Shown: positions 21,828-34,500 of the stretch, in pieces
How the letters are laid out: every line of letters begins with the position of its first letter
Position numbering within the stretch: the first letter of the stretch is position 1
From: Posidonia oceanica
Taxonomy: Eukaryota > Streptophyta > Magnoliopsida > Alismatales > Posidoniaceae
Direction of reading: 5' to 3'
Assembly (NCBI GenBank): GCA_037176725.1
Contig: JAZBRS010000039.1
Location: 23,968,001 to 24,032,000 of the forward strand
DNA length: 64,000 nucleotides
Notes under the pieces: model-generated
The model's database searches: none
What the model was told of the DNA's origin: nothing
What the model saw: only the letters and a program-made list of their open reading frames with translations
Program-made: the position numbers and the translations under genes

Positions 21828-24422
21828 TTACAGGGGGCCTATAGGATGTTGAGGTCTATCTAGTGGGTATGGTTGTTGGGGTGGGAAGGCTGGGACAGGT
21901 TGAGGTCTGCCTAGAAGGTGTAGCTGAGGCTGCCCTGAAAGGTGAATGGGAGAACTAGGCTGGGCTCTAGCTAAGAGGTGTACAGGGGATTGAGCCTGAG
22001 GGAGCATGGTGGGAGGCGCGAGAGGGCGCTCCGGCCTAGCACACGGTCGGATCAAATGGATTCCCGACTCGGAGCCGGCAACTGCCGCGAGATAGAGACT
22101 GACCGGGAAAGGCTCAGAGATGTCAGAGATAAGATCAGAAGGGTCTACTTCAGAAGTAGCAGGCCCAGAAGGAAAGACAGAGTGGACGCCTGAGGTTCCC
22201 GCCCCTCCCGGATAAGAGTGCTCCGGTAAAGGTTGGCGGACGATGCCAGAATGCGGGGGAACAGCTGGAGATGCAGATGCATGAGTGCGTGCTTGAGTGG
22301 AAGCCTCATGCGTGTCGATCACAATTGTTCCCGATTCGATCAGTTCCTGAATTGCATTCCGCAGGGAGAAACAATTATCCGTCGAATGCCCGACGCTTCG
22401 ATGGAAATTGCAGAAGAGGTCCAGCCTAAACCAATGCGGCAGAGGGCTTGGCGGCGAACGAACCTCCGGGAACTTCAGGAGCGATGCCACCTTCGGCAAG
22501 ATGTCCGTGAGTGGTTCCACCAGTGGGGTGAAATTCCTCCTCTCAGCGGGTGGTCTTCTTTGCCTTGGGTGTGAGCCTTGCTGAACCGGTGCGGCAGGAT
22601 AGACCAGTCTAGCGGTGGTAGTGATGTGCGGTGTGTGCGGGTTCCTAGGTGCAGGAGCGTACACCATCTGAGCTGGGGCAGGCCGAGACGGCAAGCGAAC
22701 AGGCATAGCAGGAGAATCGACGAATGCAACAGCGGGTTTCAGCGAGTCCTTCCTCTTCGGGCGGTTGTTGCTGCTGCCGCTGTTGTCGTTGTTGAAGGTG
22801 CTGTTGGCACTGTTGCTGCCGATCGCTGCCTGCTTAGCGAGCGCGGAGAGAGCTGGGAAGTTGCCACTCCGCAAAGAACTCTCCACGTGCGCTCCAGCTC
22901 TGATGAGTGCCGCAAAAGTAGTGACTGGCTGAATGCTAAGCAGAGCTCCGAGAGACGGCTGCGCCCCTTTGATCACAATCTCGATAGATTCCTCGTCAGA
23001 GGGTCTATCTCGAACCTGAGAGGCAAGGGCGCGCCAGCGGCCGACGTACTCCCCGAACGGCTCGCCAGAGTTCTGCTTGATGGCGATCAAGTCCGCCCTC
23101 TTTGGGACAAGATCGAGGTTGAAGGAGTATTGCTCCAGGAACGCCTGACTGAGGTCGTTCCAAGTCTTGATGGCTGACATATCGAGTGATGTGAACCACT
23201 TGAGTGCTGGCCCGGTCAAACTCTTCTGGAACAAGCGGATCAGCAACCTCTCGTCAGCCTGAAGTTGAGCGAGATCACCGTAATACGCCTTCAGGTGTGC
23301 TACGGGGCAGCCCCTACCATTATACTTCTCGAAGTCCGGGATTTTGAACTTCGGAGGGAGTACCGCCTCTGGAAAGCAACAGAGGTCCCGGAATTGGTAG
23401 GTCTGGTGCTCGGTACCCTGCACTAGTCGTAGTGCCTTCTCCAAGACGTCCATCCGGTTATTGATGGGGTCTGGGATTACTGCTGTAGGAGAGGGATCAG
23501 CAGGGGTAGGGAGCACATACGCCGAATGGGTCGCACCTAAGTGCTCCTCCGGATCTACCATAGCGTCGCCTGGTGGAGCAACGGGATGGCCGGCGTATCC
23601 GTGCTGGGGGATAGTGTATGCAGGAGTGTATGCAGGATGCTGGACTTGGTGGAGAGGAGAAGAATAAATGCCATGCTGTGCCGGGATAGGGGTAGGATGA
23701 CGGAGCACCAGTTGCTGTACAGGCGGGGTGCCAGACAGCGAGCTAGTGAGGTACTGGGCTCCAGCTGGTCCAAAGGGTTGACCACCAGAAGGAAGTGGAG
23801 CGTGCTGTGCCAAGTGTTGTGCAGGAGGAGGCGGTAAACGAGCCCCCATCGCCGGAACCGTGAGCAGTTGCGACGATGGTCGAGGTGGAGGTGCAGAGGT
23901 TGATGCAAGGAATGCAGGAACTGGCCTCGGAGGAGCCTCAAGAACGACAGGGACAGAAGAAGGACGAACTGATAGAGCCATGCCCTGCAGTCTCTGGGCA
24001 AGCTCCATCAGGTGCTGGTACTGCACTTCGGGCGTCTCGGCAGTGGGGACGCTGAAGTGCAGTGCCGGCAGGGATTGAGAAGCAAGGGGCACGGACACAG
24101 ATGGTCCGGGAAGGAAGGTTTCTACAGAAAAAGTCGCAGCAGCGGTGGAAGGGATGTCGAAAGCGACGTATCCCTGGGACGGAGGGGGCAGTGGCGTCTC
24201 CGGAACGCGGGTAACGGCCGTCAAGATAGACTCGGCGACCGGATCCGGAGGAAGGGAGGCTTGCCACTGTCCCGGGGTGTACTGAGAACCTAGAGACGTC
24301 AGAGGAGGAAACCCTGGCGTCGGAGGGGGAACAAGGGGGATAGAAGGAGCAATCGGAGGGGCCAGAACGGAAACACCCTCCGTGACAGGAGTAAAAGAAG
24401 ACTCACTAACGTACTGGGCCAT
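21828..24422 (-). CDS. Gag of element 1, open for about 864 codons
   Basis: Start placed at ATG (24422-24420, MAQYVS) because the open frame extends upstream only to a TTG-led segment, and element 2 has the same ATG with purine at -3 and G at +4. The first 330 residues are Pro/Ser/Gln-rich. A retrotransposon-gag domain follows (PKFKIPDFEKYNG through LIAIKQNSGEPFGEYVGRWR). A basic Asn/Ser-rich stretch comes next, then a knuckle CNFHRSVGHSTDNC of C-x2-H-x4-H-x4-C form near residue 670, typical of the Tat group in place of CCHC. A 1-bp deletion in the G run at 21833-21837 causes the TAA at 21828. In element 2 the frame continues into protease, so the ancestral product was a Gag-Pol fusion. At the position of the element 2 TAG this copy has CAG. 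Confidence 0.88.
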   Translation of the reverse strand: MAQYVSESSFTPVTEGVSVLAPPIAPSIPLVPPPTPGFPPLTSLGSQYTPGQWQASLPPDPVAESILTAVTRVPETPLPPPSQGYVAFDIPSTAAATFSVETFLPGPSVSVPLASQSLPALHFSVPTAETPEVQYQHLMELAQRLQGMALSVRPSSVPVVLEAPPRPVPAFLASTSAPPPRPSSQLLTVPAMGARLPPPPAQHLAQHAPLPSGGQPFGPAGAQYLTSSLSGTPPVQQLVLRHPTPIPAQHGIYSSPLHQVQHPAYTPAYTIPQHGYAGHPVAPPGDAMVDPEEHLGATHSAYVLPTPADPSPTAVIPDPINNRMDVLEKALRLVQGTEHQTYQFRDLCCFPEAVLPPKFKIPDFEKYNGRGCPVAHLKAYYGDLAQLQADERLLIRLFQKSLTGPALKWFTSLDMSAIKTWNDLSQAFLEQYSFNLDLVPKRADLIAIKQNSGEPFGEYVGRWRALASQVRDRPSDEESIEIVIKGAQPSLGALLSIQPVTTFAALIRAGAHVESSLRSGNFPALSALAKQAAIGSNSANSTFNNDNSGSSNNRPKRKDSLKPAVAFVDSPAMPVRLPSRPAPAQMVYAPAPRNPHTPHITTTARLVYPAAPVQQGSHPRQRRPPAERRNFTPLVEPLTDILPKVASLLKFPEVRSPPSPLPHWFRLDLFCNFHRSVGHSTDNCFSLRNAIQELIESGTIVIDTHEASTQARTHASASPAVPPHSGIVRQPLPEHSYPGGAGTSGVHSVFPSGPATSEVDPSDLISDISEPFPVSLYLAAVAGSESGIHLIRPCARPERPLAPPTMLPQAQSPVHLLARAQPSSPIHLSGQPQLHLLGRPQPVPAFPPQQPYPLDRPQHPIGPL

Positions 24423-25733
24423 CGTTGACCTAGAGCGTGTGAGAACAGGGCTGTGACGAGTATTCAAGCGGTGCTTCCTAAGAGGAGCTATCGTCGCAAG
24501 TGCGGATAGCTCGGAAGGAGAATGGTCGTGAACTAGGTCGCAAAAGGGCGTCAACGAGGGTCGATACTTGAGCTCTGGCAAAGGGAAACTCGCTTACCGA
24601 TCACGCTGACACAACAGAAGGAAATCAGGGTTAGAAACTAAAAGATGAATGCAAATGAGTTAGTTAAGTGGCATGAATGACGTGCATGCTTTCTAGTATG
24701 CCCCCTTTACCTAACTAGTGTTTCCTAGCAAGGCTATCTACTCCGGGTATCCCTGGATGTGCGGGTCACCGACTCAGGTCAGAAAAAGTAGGTCCCCTGT
24801 CTAACTCCCGGCCCAAAGCTCAGGTAATGACAGGGTGGTGCGTTGGTGGCCTCTACCCCGCCAAAGCGTGGGTGGTACCCTCTACTAACACCGACACGAC
24901 CCCCGGACAAGGAGGGGACGGACCGACCAACTTATGCCACGCCCAAAGCAGTGGAATAAGAGACCGAAACCGTCCTTCGCAGACTAGTAGGTGGACTCAG
25001 AGGAGAAGAATGCATGCCCTATATGATGCTTATGCAAATGATTAGAGTTTTTTATCTTGCATATTTTATTAACCAAAGGGAGTGAAGGATTGTTTGTAGT
25101 CTCTAGTTACCCCTAGAAGTTCTTTTTACTTGCATTTTTTAGTTAACCATGGGGGAAGCAGACAAGTCTCTACTATCCTAAGCATGGCAAGTGCAAAAGG
25201 GAAGGAAATCAGTCAAAATGGCAAGCAACCATCATACAACACAACAAAAGGCATGTTCATGGCATGTGCGAGTGTTTGTGAATATGATGGTGAAAAAGAA
25301 ACATTCATCAAGTCAAAAGGCATGTAAGCATAGTATGTGCGTGTGTAGTGACATAGCAAGAGTGTAAAAGAAGCATTCATCGTTCAAAAAGCATGTATTT
25401 TAGCCAAACAAGGTATGTAGACATGTAATGTGCGAGAATTAAAGCAGTAATAAACAAGTAAGATAAAGCAAGGTAAAAGTAAGCAGACTGTAAAGGAAAT
25501 AAGAGCATAAGCAAGACAGTAAGTAAATAAACAAGCAAATAAGCGAAGCCAAGCAAAAGAAAGCGCGAACCGAGACAAAAGAGGTGCAAAGCCTAAGCAA
25601 AGTAGCCACGAAGCGACTCGCTAGGAGCTTGCACAGAAAAGTGAGCAAAACAGGCGAAGAAGGCACACAAGGCAGACAAAGCTGCAAAACAAGCGAGCGA
25701 AAAGCCGGGAACGAAAGCCGGAGTCTAGTCTAT
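24423..25733 (-). other. Untranslated leader of element 1
   Basis: About 1.3 kb between PBS and the gag ATG, with no gene. In element sense the last part holds a pyrimidine-rich tract ending in tgttgtgtcag and, eight bases on, CG/GTAAGC, which would fit splice signals. Both are conserved in element 2 (47661-47694). Tat/Ogre elements are known to be spliced elsewhere, but splicing here is not shown. Confidence 0.6.
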
Positions 25734-25751
25734 TCCCCAGCAGAGTCGCCA
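25734..25751 (-). promoter_or_regulatory. Primer-binding site, tRNA-Arg type, element 1
   Basis: In element sense TGGCGACTCTGCTGGGGA, one base after the 5' LTR. It matches the 3' end of plant tRNA-Arg(ACG) at 17 of 18 positions; the C-to-T difference makes a mismatch or G-U pair. tRNA-Arg priming is known for Ogre elements. Confidence 0.88.
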
Positions 25752-25752
25752 C

Positions 25753-28700
25753 TGTAGCGATCCCGATCGGAATCAGGCTCGCTATTTCCCAACGGCGATT
25801 GGATCCGAGGAAGAGGCTCAACTCGAAAATGCTTGGAATCGAGGAGAAAAAGGAAAGATAAGACAAATCAGAGTCGCCACCATGTCTGTTAACGGGAGAC
25901 AAGGAAAACCGGGGAAATGCGTGAATTACCACGCAAAACCGAGCAAGAAATGCAAAGCAAAGCAATGCAAAGGAAAACAAATGCAAACAAATGCAAATGA
26001 GATGACTCTAGCATAGGATAAGGGCAGTACGGTCATTGCGGGCCAAAAGACAGGGTAAGGACTCCTGTTACGCGCGGGGAAGGTGTTAGGCACCCCCGAC
26101 ACGCCCGAGAATCGGTCTTTCTAGGCTTACGCTCGCATACGCAGAAAAATGCAGGATTGAATGCCTATGTGCCTATAAATGCCTGAATGAATGCTCAAGG
26201 TGTGCTCTAAGTGGGAAGAAACAAAGCAGGGAAGTAAACGTGCTCTCTAAGTGCTCAGCTGCGCTGTCCGTGTTCCGAATTAGGCGAAACCTAGCTCGTG
26301 AGAACTCCAGACAGTAAGCATCACAGCCCTATATGCAAATGCAGGCGAGAAAGCAAAACAACGAGGAAACCATGCAATGCAATCGACATGCAAGGGAAAA
26401 CGGTGTAAAACACGCAAAACTAGACGAGAAAAGAGCAAGGCACGCAGAACGGAGCAAAAGAACAAAACCGGCGCGCAAAACGAGCGAGAAAGCAAGGCAG
26501 CGCACAAAACAAGGCAAGAAAACAGAAGGGCACGCGAAACGGTGCAAAAGAATGAAACCGGCATGCAAAACAAGCGGGAAAACAAGGCAGCGCACAAAAC
26601 AAGGCAAGAAAACAGAAGGGCACACGAAACGGTGCAAAAGCGAGAGCGGGCACGCGAAACGGTGCCAAAACAGCGAAGCAAAAACCTCAAAAAAGCCATG
26701 CGGAATGCAAGAATACAGAAAAGATCAAAAGAGGCCAAAGGGGGGTAAAACAACGTGTGTGTAAGAACAGACGTCGTTTAGGACCACTCGGAGTAGGTGT
26801 GAAGACCTACCGAGGGGAGAGTGTGCAAATGGAGGGATTACCACTTCTTAGCGACTGTTTCCCACTAAACCGTTCCACGGTGTGTCTCGCATGCTGCCCA
26901 AAGCTCGCGATGCGATCGGATCGTGGAAAAGGGAGAAGAAAGCCACATTAAGTGATAGATCTAGGGAAAACTCAACACAAAACACACAGGAATACGCGAA
27001 ACGAGGATTGGAAGATACAAGCAGAAAGGGGAGGCCCTATTCTACATGCTCAAAGAGACAGAAAGCGAAAACAAAGAAAACTGTGCAAATGGTATGCAAA
27101 TGCAATGCAAGGGTTCAGGAGGACATACCTGGAAATCCAGGAACCTGATCTGAAATCTGTCTGGTCCACGCTGAAGAACGCTTCGCTGCGGTCGCCTGGG
27201 CAGCTTACTTGAGAAGATCCAACGGCCGGATTGGAAGATATCGCAGCTTCAAGGCAGAAGGGCCAGAACAGGGGAGAAGAACAGATCTAGGTGTTCAGGA
27301 GGTCTTAGGGGTGTGCAGAAGGGTTCTCCCAAGTGAAAGGGAGCTAAAGGTGCTTAGTGTGTGCAAGAGGATGCTAGAATGCAAGACTAGATGAGTGCAG
27401 GATGCATGCAAAAGTAAGAAAAAGCAATGATAAGAAATTGGGAAAAGCCAGGAGTCAGAAAGCATTTTGGAAAAGAAAAGGGGCTAAAAATGCAAATTTT
27501 CCAGAAAACAGGGTTCCATGGGAAGGGATTTTGAAAACAGGGGAAGACAGAGGTCTATTTGGCAAAAAACTAGGCTTAGAAAGTTGTTTTGAAAAGAAGG
27601 TATGCTTTAAAAGAGGTTTTGAAACCAAAAGGAAGTCAGAGTGCAATTTTAAAAAAAAACTAGGGTCTAAAATGCAAATTTTCCAGAAAACAGGGTTCTG
27701 GGGAGTCCGGGAATACTAGTGGAAGGTCTATATGCAATTTGGTAGGCATAGGAGCTAGAATGCAACCTAGGGGCAAAATGGTCTTTTCACATGATTTTTA
27801 AAAGATGCAAGGACCTATGTGTGATTTTGAAATCATGCAGGGGTTAAAAATGCAATTTTGTATGGAAAACATGCTCTGAAAATCAAATAACAGGACTGCA
27901 GTGTAATTTTTAGAAAGAACAGGGTTGAAAATGCAATACAATAAGCTAAAAATGCATGCAAGAGTTACTGTCCATTTAAAATGGACCTAAATGCAAATAT
28001 GCAAAAGCAGAAGGTAAAATATGCAATGCAGTATGCAAAAATTAAAAATAAAGCTAAGTTCCTACAGTGCATGGACCTACATGCAAAATTAGAAACATGC
28101 AGGGACTTAGAATGCAATGCAGTATGGTAAAATATATGCAAATAAATGAACTAATTTGGTGCAGGACTTATATGCAAAAAACGAAAACAGAGGGGCTAAA
28201 ATGCAAAATATTATAACAGCACAGCACAGTAAATGGACCAGATTGCAAATACTGAAACACATAAATAAAAACAGCAATTTAGCATAGTATTTAATTAAAA
28301 ACTAAGCAGAATAAATGGCAGGAGGACTAAAGTGCAAAAATTGAAAAACTTAAGCTAAACATGCAATATTCACATCTAAAACTATACTGAAGAAAAAATA
28401 AATGAACAGTAGTTCGTCGACGGCGACAAGCACTGTAGCAGAAAGCTTCCAGAGCTCGTGGCCGCCGACAGGGGAGGCTGAGGAGGCGCAGACTGGCGGA
28501 GGGTGTGGTCGGCGACCGTGCGGTGCTCAGGGAACCAACCGGGGACCTTTCTGCTGGTCGGAGCGTCCGGAGGAACAGCAGCCGGCGTCGGAGAAGAGAC
28601 GCTGTCCGGCGAGTCGAGGACGGAGCAGGAGGACCAGAAAACCTATTCTAAAGGCTGGGGAAGCAAGAGAAGAGGAAGAGGAGGCTAAGGGAAGCAATGT

Positions 28701-31527
28701 CTACCTTTTTCCGTGCCTGAGATGTTCCCCCGACGTCAGTGGTTCCTGTGGTCGCCGGTGGAGTCCGTCTGATAGCTGCGGGTGCTGTCGGCTGCTCGCG
28801 AGGGCTGGAGTCTATTCAGGATGATCCTCCGGAGCTTCCCAGACATCCGGACTGGAGCTCTACAGCTCGGAGGAGGATTCGGCACTTTTGGGTTTAGAGG
28901 ATACTGCCGGAGGTGGGGAGAAGTTGTTGCTGCTCATCTGGCGGAGCGAAGCCCTCCGGGAGGTTGCTGGAGGTGCGGGGAGTGGATTTGGATGACTGGC
29001 TTAGGTTTCTAGAAGGAGTGGAGTGGAATTGGAGCTGGGTCGAAATTCTGGTCAGTGGCTGATGCAGGTGTTTGTTGTGTTGTTTGGGATCTGTGGTGGG
29101 AGTTAGGGCCGGAGGTCAGGGGCTCTGGAGAGGTGGGTGTATGGTGAACTTCTGGGTAGAATTTGGGAGAAGGTGGTGGGCTGGAGTGAAGGGAATTCTG
29201 GAGGGATCTGAGTTGGGTTTGTAGTTGGGGTGTCGGGTGATCGGGGGTGGTTCTAGTGGTGGGAAGGCCATGAAAGGGTGAAGTGAAGATGGCAGTGCGT
29301 TGAGTGAAGTTGGGGGAGTAATTGGGAGGTGGATGGGGGTCTGAAGTGGTGCTGGGGGATTGGAAAAGAAAGAAGGACGTTTGCTGAATTTTTCAGAGAA
29401 GAAAAGAGGAGGACTGGGTGTGGGGATTGGGCTCAGATGGGTGGCCTCTCTCCGGGGCGTCGAAGACTCTCAAACACTCTCTTCTGCTCTCTCTTTTTCC
29501 TGGAATTGAAAGAAGTGCAGAGGAGAAGGAAGGTCGCACAGGTGGAAGGAAAATCCGGATTCTGGTCTCTCTCTGGGTTTGCTCTGATTGCTCTGGATTG
29601 CTCACTCTAGCTTGCTCACCCTGGCACCACCGATTGAAAGGAAGGAGCGGGAGGCTTATATCCAGAGCTGCTGCTGCTGGGCGCGAGCTGGGAATTCAAA
29701 CTCGGCCGGCGATCACTGCAGCGGAGGGGACGGGGCGACCGGCTCCAGATTTGGTGCCGAGATGGAGGAGACGGCGGGCTGCTGTAGATTGAAATGATGG
29801 AGCTTCAAAATTCAAATGGGAGGAGGGAATGGCAGCCGGCCGTCGCGGGAGGAACTGCAGAAGAAAATTGCAGAAGGAGGAAGACGGAGTGCGTGGGCCG
29901 GACTGTGCTGCGGGCCGAAGAAAAATAAAAGAATAAAAAGAAGAAATGGGCTGGAGGGCCCAGTGAAGAAAGGGAAGAAAGAAAAAGAGAAGTAAGAGAG
30001 AAAGAGAGGGTAGAATGGAGAAATAAAATAGGTAAAAATAAACTAAAAATAAATAAAAATATTAGAAGAGTTGTGCTGTAGATTAGGATTTTAATAAAGA
30101 TTTTTAATGGTTATTTTGAGTTGATTAATGTGTTTTGGGCTTGATTAGGGTTTTAGGGCTTTGGTTTTGTTCTTAATTGGTTTTCACTTGATTAAATGTT
30201 TGTTAAGCCTTTTTTAAATTGTTTTAAAAATTGTATTTCCCTTGTTGGACACTTAGGATATTGATTAGGATTTTTTAGGATTTATTTTCCCATTAATCAG
30301 GATGTTTTTTAGATTTTTAAGTTGTAGTCTTGTTAAGGTTTTTCTTTCTTAAGTCTTTTAAGTTATGTCTTGATTTTTTATTTATTGATTTTTCTTGAAG
30401 TTTTTAGTTGGATTTTTCTGGTTTGATAGGGTGTTTTTTAGGCTTTCCAGATGTGTTTTTCTTTTCTTTTTTAATTAAGTTTTTAACTTGTTTTTCTTAT
30501 GTTTATTAGGTTAGGTCTTTTGCCTTCTTTAATTATTTGTTTTAGTGTTTGATTTTTAATTCTCCTTTTTAGGGTTTGTCTTTTAATTCTTCTGATGGGG
30601 TTTTTATTTTTGGTGGGTTTTGATTTTATTTTAGCTTTTTCCTTGATTTTTCAGTGTTTTCTTTTGATTTGTTTTGCATTTTTTAGTTTGCATGTTTGGT
30701 TTTCTTTTTAGCTTGCTTTAGTTAAGTTTAAGTTGTTAATTGCTTGTTTAACATTTTTTGATTGTTTTTCTTAGGGTTCTGATTTGTTTCTTTTGTGTTT
30801 TGAGATTTTACAGATTTTTATGGGTTTTTGTGGATTTTTTGCAAAAAGGAGAAAAGGAAAAGAGAAGGAGGAAAGAAATGGAAAAAGAGGGAGATAAGAG
30901 GAAAAGGGATAGGTTGGAGGAAAATGATTTTTTAAAATTCAGAAAAAGGGTTAAAAATAAAGTAAAAATAGGGATAAGATAGAGGAAGGATAGAAGCACA
31001 GAGGGGGCCCACAGCCAGACCAGAAAAAGGATGAGAAGGGGATGAAAGGAGAGATGATAATCAGGAGAGAGAGAGGAGAGAGAAAACGATAATCCCAGAG
31101 AGAGAAAAGGATAATTTGGGTGGAAGAGGGTCTTAATGGTCTCGGAATGGGGTGAGAATTGGTGAGTGGGTAGTCTAGGGTTTGAAGTCTTGGTTCCAAA
31201 GTTTTGGTTTGATTCTAAGGAGGTTTTGGAGGGGTTTCAAGGTGTAGAAAAAGGGTAGTTTCACCTAAGTTTTCTAGGGTTTTTGGGAATGGGTTAGGCT
31301 TGGAAATTCCTAGATCTTTGGGTAGGTTTGTTGGGTGGATGGTGGTGGGTTTTCCTATGGATTTTGGTTGGGTTTTGAGGTTGGGAAGGGGGGCAAAGGT
31401 CTGGGCCAAGACAGGCTGATTTTGGAGGGTAGAGAGGAGGGTTAGGGTTAGGGTTTGGTCGGGGTTTGATCCAGCAATCACCAAGGGGGCTCCAAGGGTC
31501 CGGGCCTGCCAAGATGGGGTGTCAACA
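25753..31527 (-). repeat. 5' LTR of element 1
   Basis: A 5775-bp copy of the repeat at 6445-12221, about 99% identical by eye. Many of the differences are transitions. It carries the promoter in an intact element, but I cannot place a TATA box with confidence. It has the same internal minisatellite (about 26418-26678), A-rich, GC-rich and T-rich zones. A run of TTAGGG-like words near 31437-31455 is part of the LTR, not a telomere. Confidence 0.95.
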
Positions 31528-31532
31528 GCAGG
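31528..31532. other. Target-site duplication of element 1, right copy
   Basis: GCAGG, identical to 6440-6444. The satellite monomer resumes in phase immediately after it. Confidence 0.95.
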
Positions 31533-34500
31533 CTAAGTATTCCGGCTTATCAACCAAGATCGGATAGTTTATGGTCCTATCAACCGGAAGCGATGATTGG
31601 CATGATAAGTTCTCAGTCTTATCAACGAAGATCGGATAGTTTGCGGTCCTATCAATCGGAAGTGATGATTGGCTTTATTAGTTTCCAGACTTATCAACCA
31701 AGATCGGATCGTTTACGGTCCTATCAACCGAAACCGATGATTGGCATCATAAGTTTTCAGGCTTATCATCCAAGTTCGGATAGTTTACAGTCCAATCGGC
31801 CGGAACTGATGATTGGCATGATAATTTTTCTGGCTTATCAGCCTAGCTCGGATAGTTTACGGTCCTATCAACCGGAAGAAATGATTGGCATGACATGTTT
31901 TCAGGCTTATCAACAAAGATCTGATAGTTTAAGGTCCTATCAACCGGAAATGATGATCGGCATGATAAGTTCTCAGGCTTATCAACCTTGATCGGTTAGT
32001 TTACGGTCCGATCAACTGGAAGCGATGATTGGCATGATAAGTTTCCAGGCTTATCAACCAAGTCGGATAGTTTACAGTCCTATCAACCGGAAGTGACGAT
32101 TGGCGTCAATAGTTTTCCGGCTTATCAACCAAGATCGGATAGTTTACGGTCCTTTCAGCTGGAAGTGATGATTGGATGATAATTTTTCTGGGTTATCAAC
32201 CTAGCTCGGATATTTTATGGTCCTATCAACAGGAAGCGATGATTGGCATGATAAGTTTCCAGGCTTATCAACCAGGATCGGATAGTTTATGTTCCAATCA
32301 AGCAGATTCATTGATTGGCATCATTAGTTTTCAGGCTTATTAACCAAGATCGGATAGTTTACGGTCCAATCTGCCAGAAGTGATGATTGGCATGATAAGT
32401 TTTCTGGCTTATCAACCAAGATCGGATAGTTTACGGTCCTATCAACCGGAGCCGAAACATTACGATCCTATCAATCGGAAGTGTTAGTTTACGGTCCTGT
32501 CAACTAGGAGCGATGATTGGCATGATAGTTTTTCAAACTTATCAACCAAGATTGGATAGTTTACGGTCCTATCACATGGAAGCGTTCCTTGGCATGATAA
32601 GTTTTCAGGCTTATCAATCAAGATCGGATAGTTTACGGTACAACCAACCGGAAGCGATGACTGGCATGATAAGTTTTCAGGATTACCTACCGAGATCGGA
32701 TAGTTTACGGTCCTATCAACCGGAAGCGATGATTGGCATGTCAAGTTTTCAGGCATATCAACGAAGATCGGTTAGTTTACAGTCAGATCAATTGGAAGTC
32801 ATGATTGGCATGTTAAGTTTTCAAGCTTATCAACCTAGATTGGATAGTTTACGGTCCTATCAACCGGAGCCGAAACTTTACAATCCTTTCAACCGGAAGC
32901 GTTAGTTTACGGTCCTGTCAACTAGGAGCGATGATTGGCATGATCGTTTCTCAGGCTTATCAACCAAGATCGGATAGTTTACAGTCCTATCAAGAGGAAG
33001 CGATGATTGGCATGATTAGTTTTCAGGCTTATTAACCAAGATCGGATAGTTTATGATCCTATCTACTGGAAGCGATGATTGGCAAGATAAGTTTTCAGGC
33101 TTATCAACCAAGATCGGATAGTTTACGGTCCTATCAATCGGGAGCGATGATTCGCAGGACAATTTTTCTGGCTTACCAACCCAGATCGGATAGTTTATGG
33201 TCCTACCAACTAGAAACGATGATTGGCAGGATAAGTTTTCAGGCATATCAACCAAGATCAAATCATTTACGGTCCTATCAACCGGAAGCGATGATTGGCA
33301 TGATAAGTTTTCAGGCTTATCAACCAAGAACGGATAGTTTACGGTCCTATCAACCGGAAGCGATGATTGGCATGACATGTTTTCTGGCTTATCAACGAAG
33401 ATCGGATAGTTTCCAGTCCTATCAACCGGAAGTGATGATTGGCATGATAAGTTTTCAGGCTTATCCACCAAGATCGGATAGTTTACGGTCCTATCAACCG
33501 GAGCCGAAACTTTACGATCCTATCAACCGGAAGCGTTAGTTTTCGGTCCTGTCAACTAGGAGCGATGATTGGCTTGATAGTTTTTCTGGCTTATCAACCA
33601 AGATCGGTTAGTTTACGGTCCGATCAAGAGGAAGCGATGATTGGCTTGATATGTTATCCGGCTTACCTGACAAGATCGATTAGTTTACGGTCCTATCTAC
33701 AGGATGCGATGATTGGCATGATATGATTTCTAGCTAATCAACCACGATCGGACAGTTTATGGTCCTATCAACTTGGGGCGATGATTGGCCTGATAAGTTT
33801 TCAGGATTATCAACCAATATCGGATAGTTTACGGTACTATCAACCGGAAGCGATAGTATACTGTCTTATCAACTGGGAACGATGATTGGCAAGATAAGTT
33901 TTCAGGCTTGTCAACCAAGATCGGATAGTTTACGGTCCTATCAAACGGAAGCAATGATTGGCATGATAAGTTTTCAAGCTTATCAGCCATGATCGGATAG
34001 TTTGTGGACCTATCAATCGGAAGCGATGATTGGCGTGATATGTTTTCAGGCTTATCAACCATGATCGGATAGTATAGGGTCCTATCAACTGGAAGCGATG
34101 ATTGGCATGATAAGTTTTCCAGCTTATTAACCAAGATACAGTCCTATCAACCGGGAGTGATGATTGGTTGGATAAGTTTTCTAGCTTATCAACCAAGATC
34201 GGATAGTTTACGGTCCTACCAACCGGAAGCGAAGATTGGCATGATAAGTTTTCAGGATTATCAACCGAGATCGGATAGTTTACGGTCCTATCAACCGGAA
34301 GCGATGATTGGCATGACAAGTTTTCAGGCTCATCAATGAATATCGGATAGTTTATGGTCCAATCTACAGGAAGTGATGATTGGCAAGAAATGTTTTCAGG
34401 CTTATCAACCAAGATCTAGTAGTTTACGGTCCTATCATCTGGAGCCGAAGCTTTACGATCCTATCAATAGGAAGCGTTAGTTTACGGTCCTGTCAACTAG

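Larger units (their letters stand above)
6445..31527 (-). mobile_element. Element 1: Tat/Ogre-type Ty3/gypsy LTR retrotransposon, deleted copy
   Basis: A 25.1 kb element read on the minus strand. Both LTRs begin TGTTGACACCCC and end GATCGCTACA in element sense, and a perfect 5-bp duplication flanks it. The internal part (12222-25752) carries, in element order, PBS, leader, gag, protease, a low-complexity linker, the C-terminal part of integrase, an intact extra ORF, 83-bp and 36-bp repeats, a nested hairpin array and the polypurine tract. Reverse transcriptase, both RNases H and the integrase zinc-binding region are missing. The two LTRs differ by roughly 1% by eye (16 or so differences in the first 1.3 kb), so insertion is fairly recent. 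It could move only with enzymes supplied by another copy, unless the deletion came after insertion. Confidence 0.95.
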